NCBI GenBank assembly: GCA_032433765.1
Contig: JAVIAB010000051.1
Span: 81,236,847 to 81,300,846, forward strand
Direction: 5' to 3'
Origin: Megaustenia siamemsis
Lineage: Eukaryota > Mollusca > Gastropoda > Stylommatophora > Ariophantidae
Length of the DNA: 64,000 bases
Shown: piece by piece, positions 1 to 11,639 of the stretch
Numbering within the stretch: the stretch's first letter is position 1
Layout: every line of letters starts with the position of its first letter
Notes under the pieces: model-generated
Database searches by the model: none
Told to the model about the DNA's origin: nothing
The model's input: only the letters and a program-made list of their open reading frames with translations
Made by a program: the position numbers and the translations under genes

Positions 1-1430
1 GCACCTCGCTGTTCTAGTGATCCTCGTACCTTGTTGTTCTAGTGATCCTCACACCTCGTTGTTCTAGTGATCCTTGCACCTCGCTGTTCTAGTGATCCTC
101 GTACCTTGCTGTTCTAGTGATCCTCGTACATTGTTGTTCTAGTGATCCTCGTGTACCTTGTTGTTCTAGTGATCCTCGTACATTGTTGTTCTAGTGATCC
201 TCGTACATTGTTGTTCTAGTGATCCTCGTGTACCTTGCTGTTCTAGTGATCCTCGTACATTGTTGTTCTAGTGATCCTCGTGTACCTTGCTGTTCTAGTG
301 ATCCTCGTACCTTGCTGTTCTAGTGATCCTCGTACATTGTTGTTCTAGTGATCCTCGCACCTTGCTGTTCTAGTGATCCTCGTACCTTGTTGTCCTTGTG
401 ATCCTCGCACCTCGCCGTTCTAGTGATCCTCGCACCTCGCTGTTCTAGTGATCCTTGCGCCTCGCTGTTGTAGTGATCCTCGCACCTTGTTGTTCTACTG
501 ATCCTCGCACCTCGCTGTTCTAGTGATCCTCGCACCTTGTTGTTCTAGTGATCCTCGCACCTTGTTGTTCTACTGATCCTCGCACCTCGCTGTTCTACTG
601 ATCCTCGCACCTCGCTGTTCTAGTGATCCTCGCACCTTGTTGTTCTACTGATCCTCGCACCTCGCTGTTCTAGTGATCCTCGCACCTCGCTGTTCTAGTG
701 ATCCTCGCACCTCGCTGTTCTAGTGATCCTCGCACCTTGTTGTTCTACTGATCCTCGCACCTCGCTGTTCTAGTGATCCTCGCACCTTGTTCTTCTAGTG
801 ATCCTCGCACCTTGTTCTTCTAGTGATCCTTGCACCTCGCTGTTCTAGTGAACCTCGCACCTCGCTTTTCTAGTGATCTTCGTGTACCTTGTTGTTCTAG
901 TGATCCTCGTGTACCTCGCTGTTCTAGTGATCCTCGCACCTCGCTGCTCTAGTGATCCTCGCACATCGCTGCTCTAGTGATCCTCGCACCTCGCTGTTCT
1001 AGTGATCCTCGCACCTTGTTCTTCTACTGATCCTCGCACCTCGCTGTTCTAGTGATCCTCGCACCTTGTTCTTCTAGTGATCCTCGCACCTCGCTGTTCT
1101 AGTGATCCTCGCACCTCGCTGTTCTAGTGATCCTCGCACCTCGCTGTTCTAGTGATCCTCGTACCTTGTTGTTCTAGTGATTCTCGCTGTTCTAGTGATC
1201 ATGGCACCTGTTGTTCTAGTGATCCTCGCACCTCGCTGTTCTAGTGATCCTCGCACCTTGCTTTTCTAGTGATCCTCGTACCTTGTTTTTCTAGTGATTC
1301 TCGTACCTTGCTGTTCTAGTGATCCTCGTACCTTGTTGTTCTAGTGATCCTCGTACCTTGTTGTTCTAGTGATTCTCGCTGTTCTAGTGATCATGGCACC
1401 TGTTGTTCTAGTGATCCTCGCACCTTGCTG
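1..1430. repeat. 25-bp tandem satellite array
   Basis: About 57 head-to-tail copies of a 25-bp unit built on tgttctagtgatcctcgcac plus cctcgc or cttgt. Some units are 27 bp through an extra gt (cgtgtacc). A few are shortened or mutated (agtgattctcgctg, atcatggcacc). The array is cut by the window start and stops at about 1430. Short open frames inside it are repeat by-products. I could not match the unit to any transposon in the window. Confidence 0.97.
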
Positions 1431-2230
1431 TGGATGAATTTTGCTCAAACAACTTTGCCACATTTTCATAATAAATGTTGAAGGCAGGATGTTACTGCAT
1501 TCGTGTCTTCCACATTGTTATCAAGCTTAATTGAAACAAAATAACTATAGGGAAAGATGAGAAATTCATTTCATCATCAATTAGGTAACTTCTGGCCAGT
1601 TTAGAATAAAATGGGTGCTACACCACAACAGAATTTCTCAGTTTCTTGTGAATTGCATGAAAGTGTTGTTGAATATCTCAGCGCCTGGGTTGTTCATTCC
1701 CAAGATAAAGCTATTGAATGTATTGAGATCACCTCCGGACAGAGAAACAGTTAAAGAGACTGCTCATTGGTTTTTTTTTTTTTTTTTGTTTTCTTTCAAC
1801 GTAGTAGCCCTTGACCTGAGTGAAGATAATTTGTTTGATAACGAAATGTCTTTCTTGAAGCTATAAGTGACTTCATATAAAAAAATAGCGAAGTGGAGTG
1901 AAGAAATTGTCAGACTTTGTTCAAAATGGAGTGAGACTTGTTATATTCTTTCTTTCTGTCGCTCACCCGATGACTACTAAAAGAATTGATTGACCTATTC
2001 GTCATCCGTCCTTATAAGGACGTTAAGTGGGCGCAGATACGTTGTGTCGAAGTTTGCGATACATCTGTGACATGTGCGCCTTTCAACCCAAGACATTCGA
2101 CTTCAGCGCTGCATTTTTTTGCTATCGAGTTGCCCTTTCTCTTCGATCCCAACACACTTGGCCAGACTTTATTAGTCTATTCCTAGAGGTACCACGAAGA
2201 GGTGGAGTAGGATCTGGAATCCTCAGGTTT
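1431..2230. other. No recognisable gene
   Basis: Unique-looking AT-rich DNA after the satellite. An 83-codon open frame at 1615-1866 (+) runs through a 17-T tract and shows no domain. The frames at 1986-2260 are also unrecognised. Nothing here can be supported as a gene. Confidence 0.6.
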
Positions 2231-2280
2231 ATCGGTCCTGACGCAAGTCATCATCACTGAGTCGTTAGCAGCTTCCAGCT

Positions 2281-2496
2281 GTGTTGCTGTCAAGCTCTTT
2301 TCCTCTAAATTCTTCTCTGAAAAAAAATCCCATATACAAAAGCTTATTGAACTGTCTTCCTAGAAGAAATGCTTTCGTGGAGAGAGTTTTCTCTTCAGTG
2401 AACATGGTGCGATCCCAAAATATCAGTATGAGTTTAGGAACTGCTCGTGCCATGCTAGCCATCTTAATAAACTTCAATATGATCTATCTAGTATAG
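2281..2496 (+). pseudogene. hAT transposase C-terminal (dimerisation) remnant
   Basis: The 71-codon frame contains CLPRRNAFVERVFSSVN. This resembles the hAT-family C-terminal dimerisation signature (xLPxSNAxxERxFSxxN), followed by a basic/hydrophobic stretch as in the hATC domain. No DDE catalytic part, BED finger or terminal repeats are visible around it, so this is an isolated fragment. The call rests on that one motif block; the upstream frame at 1986-2260 does not extend it convincingly. Confidence 0.45.
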
Positions 2497-2629
2497 TTCT
2501 TACAAAATTGGGATCTAGAGAAGATCCTCTTAAGAAAATTCACTCTTCAGAAAAGTAACTGTATGTAGGTAATGTGGAGTCAAATTTTGTAATATCTAAG
2601 TAGAATGCGCATTTTAGTTCTCTACAACT

Positions 2630-3062
2630 ATCGTGGTTAGTGGGGTAATGTTATCCCCTACCAAAAGCGGAGTAAGACGTTCCTTTCCTCCGCTAGTCTA
2701 CAGGACAACCCTGGGCGCATGGAGTACCCCTTTAGCCTCCCTGTCAGAGTTACCTAAAGCCATGGGAACAGGTGGTGGGTGGTGTTGTGGGTGCAGCCGA
2801 CAAGTAGTGTCAGTTATGGACCCCACTCCATGCAGGCAGGCAGAGGATCTCAGTTGTAGAGATAACGGCTGCGATCTCCTATTAGTACAGTCAGTGTCAC
2901 GAAGGAATAGTAGACTACCTTCTTATATTGCCGAGGAAACAAAATTATGTAAAAATACATGTTAATGGGGACTCCAAAGCAGCCACCTAGTCCTATGGAT
3001 AGTGCTAAGGGTGACCGCCAATCCTCATCAAGCTACTGTATGCAAGATCAAACATAAAGAGA
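2630..3062 (+). other. Possible 5' leader of the LINE-A copy
   Basis: This stretch lies directly upstream of the LINE-A endonuclease and is more GC-rich than its surroundings. A 110-codon frame at 2633-2965 has no recognisable domain. Position and composition suggest the 5' untranslated part of the retrotransposon, but there is no second full-length copy in the window to confirm it. Confidence 0.35.
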
Positions 3063-4850
3063 ATGTCAATAGGAACTTGGATCATTAGATCAGCATTCCA
3101 GGTTAATAAGCTAGAAAATATCAGCCAAGAAATGAAGAGAATGAAATTGGACATCCTGGAACTATGTCAAATGAGATGGAAAGGAGCAGGATTATTACAC
3201 CACAATAGTAGGAATGTATTTTACACTGAAAGAACCATCAAAAGAGTAGACATTATGCTAGCTAGATAGAGAAGGAAACAAAACAGTGAAATAATTGTTG
3301 CCAATATTAGATAGAATTCTGCTAGTAAAATTGAGAGGTAGACCAATGGATATCAACATAATTCAAGTGTATGCACCAACAAGTAACAGCCAAGAAGAAG
3401 ACATTGACACTTTTTACAACGAGCTAGAGATGACAATGGGACAGTGTAAAACCCAAGAAATAACTATTATATCAGGGGATTTCAAAACAAAGGTAGGAGC
3501 AGCTAAAGTGCAAAATGTAACTGCGGGACATGGCCTAGGAGAGACAAATAACGGAGAGAATAGATTGATAGATTGGGCAAAGACACGTGAAATGATTGAT
3601 TATAGGTAACACCTGGTTCAAGCAACACCTGAGGCGACTTTGGACATGCCGAAATCCAGACAACAAAGTACACAACCAAATTGATTTTATACTGCTACAG
3701 AGAAGATTCAAGAATGAGCTACCATCTGTTAAAACAAGACCAGGAACATAGTGTAATAGTGACAATGTACCAGAAGTGAGACTAAAACTGAGGAAAACAC
3801 AGAAATCCCCAAGAAATATGAAACTAGATATGCTTAGAGCAGATAGACAGATGAGTGATAAGTACAGTACCATAGTACAAGATAGATATAATGCTATTGA
3901 GAAAATATAGGACATCGATGAGCAGTGGGAAATGCTTAAACAATCGATTCAACAAACATCAAAAGAAGTAATACCAGTGACTAAAAGAGTCAACAAAAAG
4001 AAATGGATGACAGAAGAAAAATTACAACTAATGGACGAAGACGAAAACATAAGAAAGAAGAACGGACATACAAAATATTGCACAAAGAGATCCAAAACAA
4101 ATGCAGAGAAGCAAAGGAAGGATGGTTAAAGCAGAAATGTGAAGAAATAGAAAAACAGCAAAAGAATGACTCAAAATTTATCCGCAATCAGTTAAATGAA
4201 TTAACAGGAAGAAAAGAAGTCAAAGTTTCAGGATGTGTGAAAGCAAAGAAAGGAAATATAATAATGGAAGACGAGAAGATAATGGAAAGATGGACAGAAT
4301 ATATCAGTCAACTCTATGATGATGAAAGACCAGAGCTAAACAACTCAAATAAAGGCACATGACCTCCAATAAATTTATAGTGTAGTGGATTGGGCAATTC
4401 AACACATGAAATAAGACAAAACTCCAGGTCCCGATATATAATATAACAATTGAAGAGATCAGGAGAGCTGGGGGTACAATTCATGACTAAGCTACTCTAA
4501 GACATATACAACAGTGGGCACATACCCGAAGATCTACTAAAATCTGAGGATCTGAGAATCATAAAAACCATGTATTGGCAACCAAACTGGAAAGTCCCAA
4601 TATATAAAATAAGGCGTCAGACAAGGCTGTGTTCTGTCGCCGGTTTTGTTTTCACTTTACAGCGAAAATATTATGAGATCAATAGTAGATAAAAAATATA
4701 ATTGAAGTAAAAGGTCACAAAATAAAAAAAATTGCAATATTTGGAAGACAGTTTTAACAGTTGAATTACAAGAAATAAAGACATAATAGTAATAGAAAGC
4801 AACAAAAAAATGGCTCATTCTGAATAGTAAGTAAATAGAAGTTATGGACA
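3063..4850 (+). mobile_element. LINE-A retrotransposon: endonuclease, linker and damaged RT
   Basis: A decayed APE-type non-LTR retrotransposon. The endonuclease start is read from GTWIIRSAFQVNKLEN at 3071, then MKLDILELCQMRWKGAG. A second piece (3295-3609) has INIIQVYAPTSNSQEEDI and the metal-site strand IISGDFKTKVG. A linker rich in Lys and Glu (3990-4362) includes KKWMTEEKLQLM. RT motifs follow: PGPDI near 4430 and GVRQGCVLSPVLFSLY near 4612. The palm region between them is largely deleted. Several stops and frameshifts separate the pieces. The copy ends near 4850, where homology to the intact C-terminal copy at 9.2 kb continues in inverted orientation (next entry). Clade (RTE/CR1-like) is not resolved. 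Confidence 0.85.
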
Positions 4851-5370
4851 TATGGAAGAAGCATCATATTAGTTCTGTTGTTGGCTGTGTTCCATGTCAT
4901 GACACCAAGCTATCTATTGTCTCTCTTTGCCGTCCGCGATCTCTCTTTTCCTGTATTTTGCCAGTTGTAATCAGGTATTCCAACTTTCTTCTTCTCATGA
5001 TAAGCCTGAAAAATTGTGATTGTTTCTTTCTAATGTTTCTTATGAGCTCCCTTTTTGTGTTGGCCTCTTTGTGAATTTCCTCATTGGTCTTTTTAGCTGT
5101 CCGGGGAACTTTCAACATTCTTCTTAGAAATCCCAGCTCTGTGTTCTCTAATCGTCTTTTTATTTGTTTGTTTACTGTCCATGATTCGCTTCCATAGGTC
5201 AGAATTGACTCTATATAGCATAGATGAACTGTCCTTCTCACTTCCATTGACATAGATTTGTTGCATAAGATGGTTTTCATTTTCTGAAATTCTATTTTGG
5301 CCTGAACTATTCAGCTTTTATTTCTGTGGTGCATCCTCCATCTGATGTTATTATTGTGTCCAAGGTGACA
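4851..5370 (-). mobile_element. LINE-A C-terminal part, inverted against its 5' part
   Basis: On the minus strand the 127-codon frame 4897-5280 reads the LINE-A C-terminus: ILTYGSESWTVNKQIKRR, FLRRMLKVPRTAKKTNEEI, RNIRKKQSQFF and LEYLITTGKI. It aligns with 9363-9880. It starts about 80 bp (in element coordinates) downstream of where the forward part stops, so the two parts together make one nearly continuous element whose last ~500 bp is flipped. The extreme 3' end (CTVDRRLW through the GAT tail) is missing. Confidence 0.85.
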
Positions 5371-5764
5371 TTATGTTATGTTTAAGAATAATTATCTTTA
5401 TTTGAAAATGTAAAAAAAAAAATATTAAGCTTAAATTAAACGTTTAATCATAACTAAGTTAATGTTGTAGGAGACCCATATTAAATGTCTGTACATTTGT
5501 ACCTTTTTAAAATAATATAATTAGAGACTTTGTTCAGATTAAACGGTAAATGGGCTAAAATTAGTCTAAGATCTAAATAAGCTCGTAAGAGTGCTCTGAT
5601 AATTATTTTTATATGTTCATTAACGAACGCATATTTTTAGTCAAATGTAGCAGCCATGAATTGTTGCCTGTCAGAAAGCGGGTAATTAAACTCGCAATGT
5701 TTTATTGGCTGGGGCTTTTTTTGGGACAAGATAAGATACGAAAAGATAAGATAATATAAAATGA
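5371..5764. other. AT-rich spacer, nothing recognised
   Basis: AT-rich DNA between the inverted LINE-A end and the trinucleotide tract. No motif or domain is visible on either strand. Confidence 0.6.
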
Positions 5765-7412
5765 GAAAAGATGAAGGACTAATTGAATCACTACCACCAA
5801 TAATACCACAATCACTGCCACCAATAATACCACCATCACCGCTACCATAACTAATACTATCACTATCACCAACAATACAACAATCACTACTACCATAACT
5901 AATACTATAACTATCACCAACAATAACACCATCACTACTACAATAACTAATACCATCACTATCACCAACAATACAACCATCACTACTACAATAACTAATA
6001 CCATCACTATCACCAACAATAACACTATAACTAATACCATCACTATCACCAACAATAAACACCATCACTACTGCCATAACTAATACCATCACTATCACCA
6101 ACAATAACACTATAACTAATACCATCACTATCACCAACAATAACACCATCACTACTACCATAACTAATACTATCACTATCACCAACAATAACACCATCAC
6201 TGCTACCATAACTAATACCATCACTATCACCAGCAATACCACCATCACTACTACCATAACTAATACCATCACTATCACCATCACTTTTACCATAACTAAT
6301 ACCATCACTATCATCAACAATACAACCATCACAACTACCATAACTAATACCATCACTATCACCATCACTGCTACCATAAATAATACCATCACTATCACCA
6401 GCAATACAACCATCACTACCACCAACAATATCACCATCACTGCTACCATAACTAATACCACCACTACCACTAACAATACCACCATCACTACTACCATAAC
6501 TAATACCACCACTACCACTAACAATACCACCATCACTGCTACCATAACTAATACCACCACTACCACTAGCAATACCACTATCACTGCCACCATAACTACT
6601 ATTTGTGCAGCCACCATAACAACTACCATAACTACCACTATAACTACCACCAACAATACCACATTCACATCCACTATAACTATCACTATCACAGCCACCA
6701 TAACTACTCCCTTCGCTATCACCAGCACTACCACTAACGATATCACTACCACTACCACCATAACTACTAATAGCACCGTCACTACCACCATAACTACCAT
6801 CAATAATACCACCATAACTACCACCATAATACCTCCATAACTATCATCAATAATACCACCATAACTACCATCAATAATACCACCAGTAATACCACCAATA
6901 ATACCACCATAACTACCACCAAAAATACCTCCATAACTATCATCAATAATACCATGCTTAACTAACAAGACAAAAAGAACTAACAATGACTCAGAGAGCC
7001 TTAAATAAACGCTACGAAAACGCCAGATTAAGAGGAAGACCGAGAAAGAGATGGATAAAGGGAATACTAGAGTCACTAGGAGGGATAACACCAGAAGAGG
7101 CCAACAGAAGAGCAAAGAATCGCAGATTGTTTCTCCCCTCGATGCCAACGGCAGCAGAGGAAGGATAGAAGAAAAAAGAGGAAGAATACCACCATAACTA
7201 CTATCAATAATAGCACCATAATACCACCAATAATACCACCATGACTACCACCAATAATACCACCATAACTACCATCAATAATAGCACCATAATACCACCA
7301 ATAATACCACCAATAATACCACCAATAATACCACCATAACTACATGTACCATCAATAATACCCCCATAATGCCACCAAAAATACCACCTTAAGTACCACC
7401 AGAAATATCACC
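5765..7412. repeat. Trinucleotide-like low-complexity tract
   Basis: About 1.6 kb of imperfect repeats built from acc/ata/act/atc triplets, such as accataactaataccatcac and accaacaataacacc. A loose higher-order period of about 30-60 bp is visible in the middle part (actaataccatcactatcac recurs). Every base triplet avoids stops on the minus strand, so a 503-codon minus-strand frame with endless Val/Met/Ile appears; I treat it as a by-product. A LINE fragment interrupts the tract at about 6960-7190. Confidence 0.93.
6960..7190 (+). mobile_element. LINE-H C-terminal fragment inside the trinucleotide tract
   Basis: The 60-codon frame at 6986-7168 reads RALNKRYENARLRGRPRKRW, then IKGILESLGGITPEEANRRA and KNRRLF. 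GRPRKRW followed by a helix and R(A)xxRRLF is the usual last block of LINE ORF2 proteins. A more decayed relative lies at 22440-22715. The fragment sits between two parts of the simple repeat. Confidence 0.75.
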
Positions 7413-7689
7413 ATCTCTACCTATAGTAACCCTCAAAGACCTGCAATATTTCCTGTTTACTTGCTTGTGTTTTCCCTAGTGAGTCTACCGCTTATGAGTC
7501 CACTATGTGCCCTATTTATCCATTCCGATATATGTTCTGTTTTATGACCATGTATTGCTTGTTTTTTGTGCAGTTGTGCTTAGTCTTGTTCCCAGTAGAG
7601 TTCCTTAAAATCGATGGCTAAAATGATACATGTTTAGTTCCTCTTGTAGCGAATATTATTTTGACAATAGAAATAAGAAAAATAGTTCT
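7413..7689. other. Spacer, nothing recognised
   Basis: Unique-looking sequence with short frames only. Confidence 0.5.
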
Positions 7690-8170
7690 TAAATGTTATG
7701 TAGAGCACAGTCTTAACATATGGATGTGAATCATGGACAATAGGACAACAGACCAGTAAATCACTGGAGTCTGTAGAGATGTGGTTTTAGAGAAGAATGT
7801 TGAGAATACCACGGACAGCTAAGAAGAGTAATGAAAACTGAAAGTTTTGATAAAGTTTTGATTAAGTTTTGAATTAATGGGTTCTGAAAGAGACCAAAGC
7901 AAAAAGAGAGCTAATTTCCAATATTAGGAGGAAACAATAATTTTTTGGGCTATGTAATGAGGAGGGAACAGCTGGAATATATTGTAACAACTGGGAAAAT
8001 TGAGGGACGAAGAGATAGAGGGAAGCAAAGAGAAAAGATACCAAACAGCTTAAGAGAATTGCTTGGCAGAAGGTCAACAACAGAAATGATAAATAGCTGT
8101 CGAGATCTAAAGTTGTGGAGAGACATGATCACCTACGCCAACAGGCCCTTTACTTGATGATGATGTAGTG
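7690..8170 (+). mobile_element. LINE-B C-terminal fragment with GAT tail
   Basis: Degenerate coding end of a second LINE family. Readable blocks are the ESWTIGQQTSKSLESVEMWF region (7725-7790), RRMLRIPRTAKKSNEN, then MRREQLEYIVTTGKIEGRR at 7960-8020. After these come REKIPNSLRELLGRRSTTEM, LKLWRDMITYANRPFT and a short gatgatgat tail at 8156-8165. A 40-bp duplication (aaagttttgatt...) near 7845-7880 breaks the frame. Other copies are at 36.4, 45.8, 57.8 and 58.4 kb. Confidence 0.85.
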
Positions 8171-8439
8171 TGTACATGCGAAGAAAATGTCTGTCGATCT
8201 GTTTGGTAAAATGGGATGGCTTGTTCCAAATTACTTTCTTCCTGTTTGTGTATCTCGGTGACAAATATTGGTATTCATATATTATAATAATACAATACAA
8301 CATATTGTAGATTTGAGTAGTTCCCAGAGTTAGTGTGCTATGTCTGTTGGAAAGTTCTCTGTATCTTCTTTCTTTTCTCTTTTCTCACTGGTACCGAAAA
8401 GGTGTCATGGTTTATATCAATTGTCGTTCTTGCGCTGCT

Positions 8440-8700
8440 CGAACTGTCTGAATTAGCGATTTTCCTTTGTTGTTACATGTCCAGTCACTGCATCTATCCA
8501 TCTTCTTCTGGGTCTTCCTATTGGTCTTTTTCCGTGCATTCTCGAGAAGAACGCCCTTGATGGTGATTGGTAAGGATTCATTTTGATCAGGTAGCTAAAC
8601 CATTTAAGTTGGTGTTCTATATATTCTTGGCAGGGGTTCTCTATATATTTGAGGATATATTGTGTCAAAATTCTAAGTCTATTTTTTATGAAGACGATTT
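8440..8700 (-). mobile_element. LINE-I C-terminal fragment
   Basis: The minus-strand frame 8453-8668 reads LKWFSYLIKMNPYQSPSRAF, then FFSRMHGKRPIGRPRRRWID. The GxRPxGRPRRRWxD block is typical of the last part of LINE ORF2. It is truncated upstream, and no tail is seen. Confidence 0.7.
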
Positions 8701-9059
8701 ATTCATGCGCGGTGTATATTTACAACTTACAGATCAAATCTGTAATAACACACTTTAAATAGAAACCGGTAACTAAATTATTCAATGGTAAATGTAAGTG
8801 ATAATTATAAACAGTTATTTATCAACTGGAAAATCACATTTTATCGGTTTCTTTTCATTTTTTTAAGTTCTTCTTAAGTGTATAACAGTGAAGTATGTTT
8901 TATACTTTTTGCGTGTTCCTACCACATACTTCCCATTCCCAAAATTGATATTAAAATACAAAGGGATTGAGCTAAAGTGATATTAATATATCTTTTTAAT
9001 TTCGCAAATTAACACGTAACAAATATGTAAATTAATTGAACGGCAAAGATATACTGTTA
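8701..9059. other. AT-rich spacer, nothing recognised
   Basis: AT-rich DNA with scattered stops in all frames. Confidence 0.5.
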
Positions 9060-9940
9060 TATAGATAATAAATATACCAAAGTAGGTAATATAAATAATA
9101 GTAGACAAAAAAGGAATTGAAGTCAACGGTCACAACATAAATAAATAATTTGCGATATGCGGATGACACAGTTTTAATATCAGAGACAGAATGAACTACA
9201 AGAAATGATACACATAATAGTAAAAGAAAGCAACAAAAAAGGTCTCAGTCTGGAAAGTAAGAAAACAGAAGTAATGTTTATATCAAAGAAACAATCATCA
9301 CCATCATGCAGCATAAAAATAAACAGGACAAATCTGAAACAAGTGCAACGCGTCAAATACTTGGGCACAATAATAACATCAGATTGAAGATGCACTACAG
9401 AAATAAAAAGCAGAATAGCTGAAGCCAAAATAGCATGTCAGAAAATGAAAAATATCTTATGCAACAAATCTATGTCAATAGAAGTGAGAAAGACAGTTCA
9501 TCGGTATTATATAGAACCAATTCTGACCTATGGAAGCGAATCATGGACAGTAGATAAACAAATGAAAAGACGAATAGGAACCACAGAGATGGGATTTCAA
9601 AGAAGAATGTTGAAAGTTCCCTGGACAGCTGAAAAGACCAATGAAGAAATTCTCAAAGAGGCCAACACAAAAAGGGAGTTCATAAGAAACATCAGAAAGA
9701 AACAATCACAATTTTTCAGGCTTATCATGAGAAGAGGAAAGTTGGAATACTTGATTACAACTGGCAAAATACAAGGAAAGAGAGATCACGGACGACAAAG
9801 AGAGTAAATACTGGATCGCTCGGTGTCTTGGAATGGAAAACAGACAATAACTCAACTGATACGATGCACTGTAGATAGAAGATTGTGGAAGGACATGATC
9901 GCCCACGCCAACCGGTATGGCACATGTTGATGTAAGTAAT
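9060..9940 (+). mobile_element. LINE-A RT palm end and complete C-terminal domain
   Basis: This is the most readable LINE-A copy. The RT catalytic block LRYADDTVLISET lies near 9150-9185. It is followed by KKGLSLESKKTEVMFISKKQ, VQRVKYLGTIITSD, a stop, and the 120-codon frame 9445-9807: ILTYGSESWTVDKQMKRR, RRMLKVPWTAEKTNEE, RKKQSQFF and RGKLEYLITTGKI. After a stop the end reads [24 protein letters not shown] sequence and ANRYGT. It is 5'-truncated just before YADD. Other copies are at 4.85, 15.2, 30.5, 36.8 and 59.3 kb. Confidence 0.9.
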
Positions 9941-9983
9941 ACCTATATTTGCCATTTAAGCATATTTGTATGTAATTGTACTG

Positions 9984-10055
9984 TATATACATATATATAT
10001 ATACACACATATGTGTGTGTGTATGTGTATATATATATATATATATACATATATA

Positions 10056-10126
<71 letters not shown>
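9984..10126. repeat. (TA)n/(TG)n microsatellite
   Basis: Alternating TA with short TG runs. It is pure TA from about 10064 to 10126. Tyr/Ile-rich frames over it are by-products. Confidence 0.97.
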
Positions 10127-10128
<2 letters not shown>

Positions 10129-10438
10129 CGAAAGCAAAATTTCAAACGTTTAAAATGATCTTTTTCACGAAAGGACAGAAAGGTAACGGGAAGAAAACAA
10201 GGTCGGAAAAGTACCGTGGTAAAGGAAAGGTTGAAACACTGGTAATTCTTCCTTTCTTTTCTTTTCTTTCATTCATTCATTCTTTCTTTTTTTCTTAACT
10301 TGCTCTTGTACATATTCTGGTGTAGGAGATAAAAGTTCTTTTTCTTGCCCGTTTTGCGGCTTCAATCATTGCCATCTTATGTTGTTGCAGTGTTTTTTTT
10401 AATGCTATCTGAAGGTCCAGAAGTCTAAAAAGTGAAGT
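10127..10438. other. Spacer, nothing recognised
   Basis: Contains a pyrimidine-rich stretch (10247-10300). No gene is supported. Confidence 0.5.
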
Positions 10439-10455
10439 CCCTTTTTTAAATTTGT

Positions 10456-10717
10456 AAAAAAAAAATAATAAAAAATAAAGTACCCCCGCCACGCCAAGTG
10501 GCGTATAGGGAATATGGTGTTATACCATAAATTTTACAGACCTTCGGCACATGATTTTTGAGGTAATGTGGTCGGTATTACGACCGCGCCGCTTTACTTT
10601 CCCAGAAAAATGCGGTACCCATTTAAGGCTGGGTGAACCCGGAAACCGTCGGTTGGAATCGAACCCTACCCCTTGTCCTTTGTAGTCCAGTTCACTAACC
10701 ACTGAGCTATCGCAGCT
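10456..10717 (-). mobile_element. SINE1 copy, minus orientation
   Basis: tRNA-derived SINE. In element orientation it has a pol III A box (gatagctcagtggttagtg) and a B box (ggttcgattcc). A body with gtaaagcggcgcggtcgtaa follows, then a conserved hairpin (cgccacttggcg) near the end and a T-rich tail, seen here as A-rich 10456-10480. An imperfect target-site duplication flanks it: cccttttttaaatttgt at 10439-10455 against ccctttttaaaaattgt at 10718-10734. Confidence 0.9.
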
Positions 10718-10734
10718 CCCTTTTTAAAAATTGT

Positions 10735-11104
10735 GCTTAAGAGTAAATATCCTGAATGTTTTGATAGCTGATAGTTACACATTCTCTTTAATTTTATCCC
10801 TCTAACTTTATCCAGTTTTTCTGCTACATTCTTGCTTCTTTCCTGAAGTTCGTTTACAACCCAACTACAGCCAGTTACTGGTGTCTTTTTTTGTTGTTGT
10901 TTAAAAACGTATTTTAGGATCGTGCTCTTAGCTTGCATGTTATTTCATTGTTGATGTTCTCGTTGTTATACCATTAATAATGCCGGATACGTTGTTTTGT
11001 GAAACCCTTTGTAAGCTGCCCATTACCTAACGATACAGTAAGTATAGGTCAAGGTTGCGTTCTAACATTGTTAAGCATATGAGGATATTATGGGGACTTT
11101 AGTG
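10735..11104. other. Spacer, nothing recognised
   Basis: No domain or repeat is recognised. The minus frame 10666-10938 is unsupported. Confidence 0.5.
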
Positions 11105-11500
11105 ACCAAATATGTTTAGTTCTATATTTGTTCACGACCACGGCACATTTTGGGGAGCCGCTATAGCTCAGTGGTTAGTGAACTGGACTACAAAGGACAA
11201 GAGGTAGGGTTCGATCCCAACCGACAGCTTCAGGGGTTCACCCTTCCTTAAATGGGTACCGGATTTTTTTCTGGGAAAGTGAAGCGGCACGGGCGTAATA
11301 CCGACCACATTACCACAAAAATCATGTGCCGAAGGTCTGTAAAATTTATGGTCACTAACACCATATTCCCTATACGCCACTTGGCGTGACGGGGGCACTT
11401 TACTTTTTTACTGCACATTTTGGGAACTGTGGTCGGTATCACGTCAGGCTACCTTTATTTCCGTGAAAAATGTCTGCTACAATTTTTTTAGACGCTAGAT
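11105..11500 (-). mobile_element. Old SINE split by a younger SINE1
   Basis: The left piece (tagtgaccaaatatgtt ... cacggcacatttt, to 11154) and right piece (gcacattttggg ... ggtcggtatcacgtcagg ... tttccgtgaaaaatg, from 11413) align in order with the minus-oriented SINE tails at 60.6 kb. The head is not recognisable. A SINE1 copy sits between the two pieces. Confidence 0.65.
11155..11412 (+). mobile_element. SINE1 copy with perfect 12-bp TSD
   Basis: Complete SINE1: A box ctatagctcagtggttagtg, B box gggttcgatccc, body, the hairpin cgccacttggcg and a T-rich end. The target-site duplication gcacattttggg is at 11143-11154 and 11413-11424, identical on both sides. It is inserted into an older SINE. 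Confidence 0.93.
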
Positions 11501-11639
11501 AAACCACGAAGCCTTTCGGGTGCGAAGACACATTTGACGAATGGAGTATTCCCTGTGTCTTGTCTTGAATTTTTTGTCTACTTCCTGGCGAGGCACGATC
11601 CGTTCAACTTGATACCTATTTATAGTTGTGTAGTTTATT

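Noticed and set aside
1..1430. CRISPR-like appearance of short direct repeats
   Set aside because: Units are contiguous without unique spacers, and the genome is eukaryotic.
1615..1866. 83-codon frame as a small gene
   Set aside because: It depends on a long T-run read as Phe and has no homology that I recognise.
5637..7148. 503-codon minus-strand open frame
   Set aside because: It is almost entirely Val, Met, Ile and Leu from triplet-like repeats and crosses an inserted LINE fragment; no domain or composition of a real protein.
9852..10158. Tyr/Ile-rich frames on both strands
   Set aside because: They are translations of the TA/TG microsatellite.
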